NCBI GenBank assembly: GCA_017432405.1
Contig: JAFRJF010000249.1
Span: 1 to 29,793 of the forward strand
Direction of reading: 5' to 3'
DNA length: 29,793 nucleotides
Source: Clostridia bacterium
GTDB lineage: Bacteria > Bacillota_A > Clostridia > Christensenellales > Aristaeellaceae
Made by a program: the position numbers and the translations under genes. The notes under the pieces are model-generated. The model was not told the origin of the DNA, did no database searches, and worked only from the letters and a program-made list of their open reading frames with translations. This document shows positions 1 through 6,888 of this stretch, in pieces (position 1 is the stretch's first letter; every line of letters begins with the position of its first letter).

Positions 1-139
1 ATTCCGGGGCCAGCTTGGCGATGGCTGTCAGGCTCTGACCGAAGCGCCCGCCGCCGTGGGAGCAGAAGGGAATGATGCGCTTGCCCGCGAAGTCATACTG
101 TTCCAGGAAGGAGGCGATGGGCATGGGGATGGACGCCCA
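1..139 (-). CDS. Flavodoxin, internal/C-terminal fragment (truncated at both ends)
   Basis: Read on the minus strand from 139 to 2, 46 codons give a clear flavodoxin segment: WASIPMPIASFLEQYDF, then KRIIPFCSHGGGRFGQS and a helix ending KLAPE. In flavodoxins this is the region after the conserved NWW, including the beta strand IIPFCSHGG that borders the FMN site. The family carries electrons at low potential with bound FMN in the cytoplasm. The fragment runs off the left edge at its C-terminal side and stops abruptly at about 139-141 on its N-terminal side, where the sequence changes to a permease gene on the other strand. No start codon or N-terminal phosphate loop can be present. It is therefore a piece of a gene, most likely joined here by an assembly or recombination event. 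The family call is firm; its being a native neighbour is doubtful. Confidence 0.8.
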
Positions 140-249
140 CCGGCATGAACTTCCTGCGCATCGGCTCCTATTACCAGCAGCTGGCCAAGGGCCTGATCAT
201 CATCGGCGCCATCATGCTGGATATGGCGGTGAGCAAGAAGAACCGCTGA
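139..249 (+). CDS. Sugar ABC transporter permease, C-terminal fragment (RbsC-like)
   Basis: From 139 an open frame reads TGMNFLRIGSYYQQLAKG followed by the hydrophobic stretch LIIIGAIMLDMAV and a basic tail SKKNR before TGA at 247-249. This matches the last membrane helix of the ribose/xylose-type permeases (BPD_transp_2 family), whose C-terminus typically reads NGxNxxGxxxxxQxxxKGxIIxxAVxxD. Its N-terminal part is missing: upstream of base 139 the sequence belongs to a flavodoxin gene on the opposite strand. The 63-nt gap to the sugar-binding protein at 313, on the same strand, is what is expected at the end of an ATPase-permease-binding protein operon, so this half of the junction fits its neighbours. 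The gap holds a small GC hairpin at 268-281. Confidence 0.75.
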   Translation, partial: TGMNFLRIGSYYQQLAKGLIIIGAIMLDMAVSKKNR

Positions 250-312
250 TCCCATCACAGTATAGCGCGGGCGGACGCCCGTAGTTATAAACATTATAAG
301 GAGGAACCCATC

Positions 313-1269
313 ATGAAGAAGCTCGTATCTCTCGTACTGGTTCTGCTGCTGATCGCAGCGATCCCGGCCTTCGCCGAAGGCGGCGACGTGAACGGTGACG
401 GCAAGATCGTCGTCGGCTACATCGCCAAGAATCTGACCGACCCCTTCCATGCGCCCATCAACTCCACCGCTCAGGAAGTCATCGACGGCCTGGTGGCGGA
501 CGGCACCATCACCGAGTGGACCGGCATTCTGGACGGCAACACCGACGGCCCCCGTCAGTGCGACCTGGCCCAGGACTGCATCAACCAGGGCTGTGACTAT
601 GTCATCATCCTGCCCTGCGAGGCCGTTGCCTCCGCGCCTGGCGTCAAGGCCATGGCCGACGCCGGCATCAAGGTGGTCGTGGTGAATTCCAAGACCGAGA
701 ACACCGACGACCTGGCGCTGTGCTACTGCGGCTCTGACGACGTGTTCGCCGGCGAGCTGATGGCCAAGTACGTCTCCGAGAAGTGCCCCGACGGCGGCAA
801 GTACCTGCACCTGCAGGGCGTCATCGGCAACTCCGCGCAGATCCAGCGCGGCGAGGGCATCCTGAACATCATCGGCGCCGACGAGAAGTGGGAATGCGTC
901 GCGGACGTGCCCTGCGACTGGGCCGCCGACAAGGCCACCAACGCCGCCCAGGATTACCTGGCCCAGTTTGGTGAGGAGCTCGTGGCGATCATCGCCGACA
1001 ACGACGACATGTCCTCCGCCGCCCAGCGCTATTGCAATGGCCAGGGCCGTACCGACATGGTTTGCATCGGTGTCGACGGCAACCAGGGCCCGCTGCAGAT
1101 GGTGAAGAACGGCGAGCTGGGCGCGACCGTGCTGCAGGACGGCGTGGGCCAGATCACGGCCGGCATCAACGCCATCGTCGCTGACATCAAGGGCGAAGAG
1201 GTTCAGAAGCTGTACGACGTTCCCTTCGTGCTGGTCACTGCCGAGAACGTGGATCAGTATCTGCAATAA
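313..1269 (+). CDS. Sugar ABC transporter substrate-binding protein (RbsB-like, Peripla_BP_4)
   Basis: 318 residues. Residues 1-21 are a signal peptide (MKK, a Leu/Val core, PAFA/E), with no lipobox Cys, so the protein should be released or anchored in some other way. The mature part has the periplasmic-binding-protein type 1 fold: strand KIVVGYIAKNLTDPFHA, the region YVIILPCEA, then VVVVNSK, LHLQGVIGNSAQIQRGEG in the second lobe, and VAIIADNDDMSSAAQRY near residue 230. It would capture a monosaccharide or small polyol outside the membrane for the permease whose end lies just upstream. The start is set by AAGGAGG at 298-304. A strong hairpin terminator follows at 1314-1344, so this gene is probably expressed more strongly than the enzymes behind it. 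Residues 25-32 look like a calcium loop (DVNGDGKI), but the loop is incomplete. The ligand cannot be read from the sequence. Confidence 0.9.
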   Translation: MKKLVSLVLVLLLIAAIPAFAEGGDVNGDGKIVVGYIAKNLTDPFHAPINSTAQEVIDGLVADGTITEWTGILDGNTDGPRQCDLAQDCINQGCDYVIILPCEAVASAPGVKAMADAGIKVVVVNSKTENTDDLALCYCGSDDVFAGELMAKYVSEKCPDGGKYLHLQGVIGNSAQIQRGEGILNIIGADEKWECVADVPCDWAADKATNAAQDYLAQFGEELVAIIADNDDMSSAAQRYCNGQGRTDMVCIGVDGNQGPLQMVKNGELGATVLQDGVGQITAGINAIVADIKGEEVQKLYDVPFVLVTAENVDQYLQ

Positions 1270-1313
1270 TCCAGCCCGTGAAGGCGCGTCCGCAACGACA
1301 GCGGCGCACGCCT

Positions 1314-1344
1314 AAAGGGGGCGCGGGAATCCGTGCCCTCTTTT
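1314..1344 (+). terminator. Rho-independent terminator after the sugar-binding protein
   Basis: A 10-bp stem (GGGGGCGCGG at 1317-1326 with CCGTGCCCTC at 1331-1340, including two G-T pairs) with loop GAAT is followed by TTTT and preceded by AAA. It lies 45 bases after the stop of the binding protein. The downstream oxidoreductase starts at 1378 with no obvious promoter of its own in between, so this may be a partial terminator that lowers expression of the enzyme genes relative to the binding protein. Confidence 0.8.
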
Positions 1345-1377
1345 ATATGGCAAGTCATTATCGCATGGAGGTAGTAT

Positions 1378-2484
1378 ATGAAGAAGTACACAACTGCGGT
1401 GTTGGGCATCGGCGTCAGGGGAATGACGCACCTGAAGGGCCTGATCGAGTCCGGGCGCTTTGAAATCGTCGGGCTTTGCGACCTGGAGCTGGAAAAGGCG
1501 AAGCATGGCGCAGAGTTCTACAAGCTGGACGTGCCCTGCTATACCAACGCGGAGCAGATGCTTGCGGAGACGAAGCCCGAGGTTTTCGTGTTTGTCACCC
1601 ACCCGAATATTCGCCTTCCGATGGTAAAGCTGGCTCAGAAATACGGCGTGAAGGGCCTTTCGCTGGAAAAACCGATGGCGGAATCGCTGCACGAGGCCCG
1701 TGAGATGGCGAAAATATGCGCCGAATCCGGCATCAAGGCCATTGTATGCCACCAGCAGAAGTATCTGTCCCAGATGCAGGAGATGAAAAAGCGCATCGAA
1801 GACGGCGACATCGGCGACATCGTAAAGATTCACGTGGAATGCCAGCCCTGGATGGCCCAGTTGGGCACCCACTTCGTCGATTACGCGCTGTGGGTCAACG
1901 GCGGGCACCGGGCCAAGTGGGTCATCGGGCATGTCTCCGGCCGCGCCACGCTGGCGGACTCCCATCCCTCCCCTGACTTCATCATGGGTGAGTTCCTGAT
2001 GGAGAACGGCGCCCGCGCCTACATCGAATGCGGCGACCTGGCCGAGGCACACCTTGACCCCGGCTACGAGGACATCGACAACCGCATGACGGTCTACGGC
2101 ACCAAGGGCTACGTCTGGTGCGAAACCGACGGCTGGTGGGGCGCGTTTACCGCCAAGACCAAGGGCGAGCTGGTCACGGGCAAGAATCCCGGCTGGTACC
2201 ACCATCAGGAAAAGGTCATCCAGACGCCCTACTACCGTGAATACGCCGCCTGGCTGGACGACGACGCCCAGGTGCACTCCTGCAACATCGACACCGCCTG
2301 CCACGGCTATGAGATTCTGGAGGGCATGTGCCTGAGCGCCCTGGACAAGACCCGCGTCAATCTGCCCATCGCCAATGTGGACTACGAGCCCGTGCTGGAT
2401 CGCATGGCGCGCGAGCTGCCCGACGTGGGCACCAGGCTGCGCACACTCTACGACGGAAAGCTGCCGAGGAAAGAATATGACTGA
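1378..2484 (+). CDS. Gfo/Idh/MocA family NAD(P)-dependent oxidoreductase
   Basis: 368 residues, the usual length. The N-terminal Rossmann fold carries GIGVRG at residues 10-15 and the family EKP signature at 97-99 (SLEKPMAES), whose Lys is the usual catalytic/cofactor residue. The second domain has QLGTHFVDYALW at 161-172, with the conserved His165 and Asp168 of the substrate pocket. The family oxidises or reduces sugars, inositols and sugar derivatives with NAD(P). ATG at 1378 follows GGAGG at 1366-1370. The gene overlaps the next one (a hydrolase) by 8 bases, so they are co-translated. With the upstream sugar-binding protein and the downstream TIM-barrel isomerase-like gene it makes a sugar-catabolic set resembling inositol or rare-sugar pathways. 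The exact substrate is not determinable here. Confidence 0.9.
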   Translation: MKKYTTAVLGIGVRGMTHLKGLIESGRFEIVGLCDLELEKAKHGAEFYKLDVPCYTNAEQMLAETKPEVFVFVTHPNIRLPMVKLAQKYGVKGLSLEKPMAESLHEAREMAKICAESGIKAIVCHQQKYLSQMQEMKKRIEDGDIGDIVKIHVECQPWMAQLGTHFVDYALWVNGGHRAKWVIGHVSGRATLADSHPSPDFIMGEFLMENGARAYIECGDLAEAHLDPGYEDIDNRMTVYGTKGYVWCETDGWWGAFTAKTKGELVTGKNPGWYHHQEKVIQTPYYREYAAWLDDDAQVHSCNIDTACHGYEILEGMCLSALDKTRVNLPIANVDYEPVLDRMARELPDVGTRLRTLYDGKLPRKEYD

Positions 2485-3295
2485 CATCATGTCCGGCGGC
2501 GTGCGCATCCACTATGAGATACAGGGCAGCGGCGAGCCGCTGGTGCTGCTCATGGGGCTTGGCGCATACAGCCGCAAATGGGAAAAGCACGTGGCCGCCT
2601 ACCGGGAGCACTTTCAGTGCATACTGATTGACAACCGGGGCTCAGGCTGCTCTGACAAGCCGGAAATGGCGGCCTACACCACCGAAATGATGGCCGATGA
2701 CGCCCTGGCGGTGATGGACGCGCTGAACATTCGGCGGGCCCACATCCACGGCATCTCCATGGGCGGGGCCATCGCCCAGATCATCGCCGCCAGGCATCCG
2801 GAGCGGGTCATCTCACTGGTGCTGACCAGCACCTATGCCCGGCCCGACAACTACTATACCCGGGGCATATCCCTGCTGCGGGACAGCGTCGATGTGCTGG
2901 ACGGGGAGACCTTCGCACGGCTCCTGCAGTACATCATCTATTCCGCCCACTATTTCAACAACCATCTCGACGCCATACTGGCCGACGCGGCGGCGGACGC
3001 GAAGGACCCCCTGCCCATGCCGGCCTACGCCTTCAAGGCCCAGTGCAACGCCTGCCTGACCCACGATGCGCTGCCGATTTTGAAGGATATCCAGGCCCCG
3101 ACGCTGGTGGCGGCAGGCGATTCGGACCTGTTTTCGACCCCGGAAACCACACAGAGCCTGGTTCAGGGCATCGAAGGGGCGCGGCTGTATCTGTGTCGCA
3201 ACGGCGGGCACGTGCACCACTGGGAGGCGCTGGAGCAGTTCAACGACGCCACGCTGAGCTTCCTGCTCAATCACCGTGAAGGAGGCGGTAAATAA
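2477..3295 (+). CDS. Alpha/beta hydrolase
   Basis: 272 residues from ATG 2477, which overlaps the previous stop by 8 bases and has GAGGA at 2466-2470 just upstream; a longer frame open from 2375 lies wholly inside the dehydrogenase and has no such site. Features of the alpha/beta hydrolase fold: PLVLLMGLG with the oxyanion region near residue 25, DNRGSGCSD at 52-60, nucleophile elbow GISMGG with Ser94, a likely acid at Asp215/Asp217 (GDSDLF) and His245 in GGHVHHWE. A cap of about 70 residues sits between 125 and 195. The product should be a soluble esterase, lactonase or C-C hydrolase. Its place between a sugar dehydrogenase and a sugar isomerase makes lactone opening of an oxidised sugar a reasonable guess, but that is inference. 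Confidence 0.88.
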   Translation: MTDIMSGGVRIHYEIQGSGEPLVLLMGLGAYSRKWEKHVAAYREHFQCILIDNRGSGCSDKPEMAAYTTEMMADDALAVMDALNIRRAHIHGISMGGAIAQIIAARHPERVISLVLTSTYARPDNYYTRGISLLRDSVDVLDGETFARLLQYIIYSAHYFNNHLDAILADAAADAKDPLPMPAYAFKAQCNACLTHDALPILKDIQAPTLVAAGDSDLFSTPETTQSLVQGIEGARLYLCRNGGHVHHWEALEQFNDATLSFLLNHREGGGK

Positions 3296-3296
3296 C

Positions 3297-4106
3297 ATGT
3301 CCAACATACGCTTTGGCCTGCAAACCTACAGCTGGCAGATGTCCTATGAGAAATACCGCGGACGCATCGACCACATCGCCGACATCGGCGAAGCGGCGGG
3401 CTTTATCGGCATGGAGGCCGAGGTCTGCATGCTTGATGCGCTGTTTCCCCATGTGGAGCAGGTGCGCGGGATCATGGAGCGCCACCACATGCAGTTTGCG
3501 GCGCTGGCGCTTCCGCTGAACTGGCTGGGGCCCAGGGAGACCGAGGAGGAGCGCGCCCTGGCCGACAAGGCCATCCGTTTCGTGCGGGAAATGGGCGCCG
3601 GCTGCATACTGGCCCTGTGCCATCTGCCCCAGAAGGACCGCAGCGAGCTGGAAACGCGACAGAAAAACCAGATTGCCTGCATCACCGAGGTCGCCCGTCG
3701 GGCGGCGGACGCGGGCGTGCGCACCGGCTTTCACCCCAATTCCTCCGACGGCTCGGCCTTCCGTACCCGCGAGGATTATGATATTCTGCTCAATGCCATC
3801 GCCAACACCCCGTTGGGTTATGCGCCGGATGCGGGCCACATCGCCCACGGCGGCATGGACCCGCTGGAGATCATCCGCACCTATCGGGAAAAGGTCGTCC
3901 ATATGCACTTCAAGGACATGGCCCGGGACGGAAGCTGGCAATCGATGGGTGAAGGCTGCATCGACTTCCCCGGCATCGTGCGCTTCATGGATCAGACCGG
4001 CTATGACGGCTGGATCATGGTGGAGGAGGAATCCGCCAAGGCCGTGGTCGATCCCGACGCCGTGACGCTGGCCAACGGGAAATATATCGCCACCCTGCGC
4101 GACTGA
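3297..4106 (+). CDS. Sugar phosphate isomerase/epimerase-like TIM barrel (AP endonuclease 2 fold)
   Basis: 269 residues from ATG 3297, chosen because GGAGG lies at 3281-3285 and the conserved N-terminal strand IRFGLQTYSW begins directly after it. The xylose-isomerase-like barrel motifs are present: GFIGMEAEV near 36-43, TGFHPN with His146, APDAGHIAHGG with Asp178 and His181, VHMHFKDM with His204 and Asp207, and GWIMVEEE with Glu243. These are the usual metal ligands of the family, which includes IolE, IolI and 3-dehydroshikimate-type dehydratases. It is the last gene of the 1378-4106 cluster and follows the hydrolase stop by one base. A terminator lies at 4228-4265. Together with the dehydrogenase it suggests conversion of a keto- or inosose-type intermediate. 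Confidence 0.88.
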   Translation: MSNIRFGLQTYSWQMSYEKYRGRIDHIADIGEAAGFIGMEAEVCMLDALFPHVEQVRGIMERHHMQFAALALPLNWLGPRETEEERALADKAIRFVREMGAGCILALCHLPQKDRSELETRQKNQIACITEVARRAADAGVRTGFHPNSSDGSAFRTREDYDILLNAIANTPLGYAPDAGHIAHGGMDPLEIIRTYREKVVHMHFKDMARDGSWQSMGEGCIDFPGIVRFMDQTGYDGWIMVEEESAKAVVDPDAVTLANGKYIATLRD

Positions 4107-4227
4107 CCCGCTCGCCCTGGACGGATCAGGCTCTCTTCCCCATCGTTCCCGCTGCGCCGCACATGCCAGTCATGCATGGGCCGGCCCGTTGATGCGTTTT
4201 TTCAGATAGTGAACCGCGTAATGCGCG

Positions 4228-4265
4228 GGGGAATCGACCGCACCAGGCCGATTCCCCTGTTTTTT
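4228..4265 (+). terminator. Rho-independent terminator of the sugar-catabolic cluster
   Basis: Nine-bp perfect stem GGGGAATCG (4228-4236) with CGATTCCCC (4249-4257), a 12-nt loop, then TGTTTTTT. It is placed about 120 bases after the stop of the isomerase-like gene and is the natural end of the 1378-4106 transcript. Confidence 0.85.
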
Positions 4266-4560
4266 ACAACTTACCCATGGCAACTGATCAGTCGTGGCGG
4301 CGTAGACGCCGCCCTGAAGGAGCAGGCGCATCCACAGCTGAACAATCTTGCGGCAAGCCGCGCCACCATAAATGAACGCGCCTGTCCACAGGGGAGATTT
4401 CCAATCGCCCGCGGCGCTCGGAGAGCGTGACGCGAAGCTATTCCTTCAGGGCCCCTACGGGGTATGTTCATAGTAAGCGAAGCCCGTTTTACCTCATTTC
4501 TGTACAAGTCCAATTATTCTCCCTTGAAAATTAGGTGCTATGGATTTTTACCTTCCCCTA

Positions 4561-4569
4561 TGCTATACT
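4561..4569 (+). promoter_or_regulatory. Candidate extended -10 promoter for the WYL regulator
   Basis: TGCTATACT is an extended -10 element (TGn followed by TATACT, 5 of 6 to consensus) ending 43 bases before the ATG at 4613, inside a locally AT-rich stretch. There is no good -35 hexamer at 16-18 bp, which is tolerable with an extended -10. It is suggested by sequence only. Confidence 0.45.
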
Positions 4570-4612
4570 GGATGAAAGCTCACAAGCACGACAACTGTAC
4601 GGAGGGTTCGCC

Positions 4613-5593
4613 ATGGCAAAGGGCAAGATGAAGATGCTCCACCTCATTCGCATATTCAGCCAGGAGACCGACGATGAGCATGCGCTGACGCTGCAGGAAA
4701 TCATCGCGAAGCTGGCCGCCTTGAATATCTCTGCCGACAGAAAGACCCTCTACAGTGATTTTGAGGACCTGCGGCAGTTCGGATTTGACATCATCGCCCA
4801 GCAGCGCAACCACACCACCTACTATCACCTCGGCGAGCGGGATTTCGAATTGCCGGAGCTGAAGCTGCTGGTGGATTCCGTGCAGGCGGCGAAGTTCATC
4901 ACCACCCGGAAGTCCCGGGAGCTGATCCGCAAGCTGGAGCGCTATGCCAGCGTCTATCAGGCCGCGCAACTCCACCGCCAGGTCTACATCGCAGGCCGCG
5001 TGAAGGCGATGAACGAATCCATCTACTACAATATCGACCGGCTCCACAGCGCCATCAACGCGGGCGTGCGGATACGGTTTCAGTACGGCCAGTGGAACCT
5101 GAACAAGGAAATGGAGCTGCGCCGGGGCGGCAACTGGTACCGGGTCAGCCCCTGGGCGCTCAACTGGGACAACGAGAAATACTACCTCGTGGCCTATGAC
5201 GCCGGCACCAGCATGATCAAGCACTTCCGCGTGGACAAGATGCTGCGCATCAAGACGCTGGACGAGCCCCGCCTGGGCCAGGAAGCGTTCAGGGCCTTCG
5301 ACATGACTGTCTACGGCAAGAGCGTTTTCGGCATGTTCTCCGGCGAGGAAACCACCGTCACCCTGGAGGCGGAAAACCACATGGTCGGCATCCTCATCGA
5401 CCGGTTTGGAAAGGACATCGGTCTGGCGCCGATCAGCGACAGCCACTTCCAGGCGACGGTCAACGTCGTCGTCAGCACGCAGTTCATCGGCTGGATCGTA
5501 GGCCTCGTGAAGAGCATACGAATCGTCGCCCCGGACGCCCTGGTCGAGCGCATGCGTGAGGAGATTCACCGGCTGAGCGAGCAGTACCGATAG
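4613..5593 (+). CDS. WYL-domain transcriptional regulator (HTH_11-WYL-WCX)
   Basis: 326 residues from ATG 4613; GGAGGG at 4601-4606 fixes this start over an in-frame ATG further up. Residues 1-75 form a winged helix-turn-helix (LTLQEIIAKLAALNISADRKTLYSDFEDLRQFGFDI), with the typical 'R-TLYSDF-L---GF' recognition pattern. The WYL domain spans about 140-215 with NWDNEKYYLVAYD, where YYLVAYD is the WYL-type motif, and HFRVDKM, whose Arg and Lys belong to the ligand-binding set of this domain. A WCX-like C-terminal domain follows (about 235-325). WYL regulators bind nucleic acids or small nucleotides and control stress, defence or metabolism genes. It stands alone, convergent with the ATP-grasp gene, so its targets are not evident from context. 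Confidence 0.9.
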   Translation: MAKGKMKMLHLIRIFSQETDDEHALTLQEIIAKLAALNISADRKTLYSDFEDLRQFGFDIIAQQRNHTTYYHLGERDFELPELKLLVDSVQAAKFITTRKSRELIRKLERYASVYQAAQLHRQVYIAGRVKAMNESIYYNIDRLHSAINAGVRIRFQYGQWNLNKEMELRRGGNWYRVSPWALNWDNEKYYLVAYDAGTSMIKHFRVDKMLRIKTLDEPRLGQEAFRAFDMTVYGKSVFGMFSGEETTVTLEAENHMVGILIDRFGKDIGLAPISDSHFQATVNVVVSTQFIGWIVGLVKSIRIVAPDALVERMREEIHRLSEQYR

Positions 5594-5703
5594 ATATGCA
5601 ACTCCCGCCGGTAAAGATCAGCTCCCGCTATTGGTAACCCCGGCTCGTGCTGCAGCATTTGTAAACGCCGTTAAGTCGATATCATAAACGCTGGTGCAGT
5701 CGA

Positions 5704-6888
5704 TCAGCAACCCTGCACAAATTCGATGAACGCCTGGACCTCTTCCATGCTTCTCAGTCGGGCGGTGTACATATAGCGTCCCATCTGGGGCCAGTTCATG
5801 GGCGGCATCTCCTCCTGCATGACCATGTCCGCGCCATAACGGGCCATGATTTCCCCGTGGGTGCGGGCGTAGCGGTGGCCGTCCTTTCGGCTGGCGTATA
5901 CGCAGTAGAAGTGCTCCCGGGATTCCGGCAGCCGGCGCGCGTCACAGCACACCATATCGGCATAGATTTGATAGACATCCGTGGAGTGGGCAAAGTCCAT
6001 CATATCGGGGGTATAGCCGCCCGCGGGACGCATGTTCACCTCCAGGGCCACGAAGTCGCCCACGTCCCCCAGGCCCGGCTTCGCCCTGGTCAGCCGGAAG
6101 AATTCCAGGTGCACAAAGCGGCGATCCACGCCAAAGGCCTTGACGGTGCGGCGGCCCAAATCCCGAAGCGCGTCCGGAACCTGCGGGCAGGTGTAGTACA
6201 TCAGGTCCAGATCCCGATTGACGATGTCCATCACCGGCGGCCAGACCGTCATGCTCTCGAACAGGGGCTCGCACCCGGAATCGAGTATGGCGTCGTAGGA
6301 GCAGATGTCCCCTTCGATGAACTCCTCCATCACATAGGCAACGCCGGGCAGGTTGGCATAGAATGCCTCAAGGTCCCCGTCGTTCTCCAGCTTCCAGGTG
6401 TTGGTCGCCCCCACGCCAATGTCCGGCTTGACGATCACCGGATAGCCCACCTCACCGATGAACGCGCGTGCGGCGTCGGCGTCGGACACCACGTGCTGGC
6501 GGGCGGTGGGAATGCCCGCCTGGCGGTAGACCTGCTTCATGGAGGACTTGTTCTTGATAATGCCGATCCTGTCGCTTTGAATGCCCGTGGTCACGTTGAA
6601 ATCCTGCCGCAGCCGGGCGTCCTGCTCCAGCCAGTATTCATTCATGGATTCGATCCAGTCCACCCTGCCGTACTTGAAGGCGAAGAAGGCCACGGCCCGA
6701 TAGACCTGGTCATAGTCCTCCAGGCTGTCCACCCTGTAGTATTCCGTCAGCGCGGCCTTCAACGGCGCTTCAAGGCCGTCGTAGGGCGCGTCGCCGATGC
6801 CCAGCACGTTGACGCCATTGCGGCGCAGTCGGTCGCAGAACTGCCAGTAGGTGTGGGGAAAATGCGGCGATATAAAGATGAAATTCAT
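5704..6888 (-). CDS. ATP-grasp domain protein (carboxylate-amine/thiol ligase-like)
   Basis: 394 residues from ATG 6888-6886, chosen because it overlaps the TGA of the upstream esterase (ATGA) and starts the family's first strand MNFIFISPHFP. The pre-ATP-grasp Rossmann-like part covers about 1-105. The ATP-grasp core has SSMKQVYRQAGIPTAR (115-130), YPVIVKPDIGVGA with Lys154, VMEEFIEGD at 186-194, and the metal-binding end LEFF (Glu262) and EVNMRPAGGY with Glu283 and Asn285. A 95-residue C-terminal region follows. Enzymes of this type activate a carboxylate as acyl phosphate and join it to an amine or thiol. Translational coupling to an esterase suggests that the ligated product or its precursor is an ester or acyl compound. 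The substrate is unknown. Confidence 0.85.
   Translation of the reverse strand: MNFIFISPHFPHTYWQFCDRLRRNGVNVLGIGDAPYDGLEAPLKAALTEYYRVDSLEDYDQVYRAVAFFAFKYGRVDWIESMNEYWLEQDARLRQDFNVTTGIQSDRIGIIKNKSSMKQVYRQAGIPTARQHVVSDADAARAFIGEVGYPVIVKPDIGVGATNTWKLENDGDLEAFYANLPGVAYVMEEFIEGDICSYDAILDSGCEPLFESMTVWPPVMDIVNRDLDLMYYTCPQVPDALRDLGRRTVKAFGVDRRFVHLEFFRLTRAKPGLGDVGDFVALEVNMRPAGGYTPDMMDFAHSTDVYQIYADMVCCDARRLPESREHFYCVYASRKDGHRYARTHGEIMARYGADMVMQEEMPPMNWPQMGRYMYTARLRSMEEVQAFIEFVQGC

Larger units (their letters stand above)
4107..4612. other. Gene-free gap with a run of short palindromes
   Basis: Apart from the terminator at 4228-4265 I find no convincing gene here. Between 4296 and 4462 there are several small perfect inverted repeats: GGCGGCGT-AG-ACGCCGCC (4296-4313), GCGGC-AA-GCCGC (4350-4361), CCTGT-CC-ACAGG (4381-4392), CGCTC-GGA-GAGCG (4415-4427) and CCCC-TAC-GGGG (4452-4462). 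The fourth shares a 15-base sequence, inverted, with the leader of the gene at 11813. The region becomes AT-richer after about 4490, where the promoter of the WYL gene probably lies. A short open frame at 4176-4430 has no recognisable product and no ribosome binding site. Confidence 0.5.

Noticed and set aside
373..420. Dockerin-like calcium loop (DVNGDGKI) at the start of the mature sugar-binding protein
   Set aside because: The last ligand position is Tyr, there is no second repeat, and the loop merges into the first strand of the binding-protein fold; chance resemblance.
28..1266. 412-codon open frame on the minus strand opposite the sugar-binding protein
   Set aside because: It mirrors a clear gene with signal peptide and ribosome site; the translation is low-complexity Val/Gly/Asp/His typical of GC-rich antisense frames.
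2375..2476. Upstream in-frame start for the alpha/beta hydrolase
   Set aside because: It lies inside the dehydrogenase gene; ATG 2477 has a ribosome site and starts right at the fold.
5594..5703. Terminator between the convergent WYL and ATP-grasp genes
   Set aside because: Only GTGCAG...CTGCAC (6 bp, 13-base loop) and an imperfect CTCCCGC direct repeat are visible; neither has a T-run.
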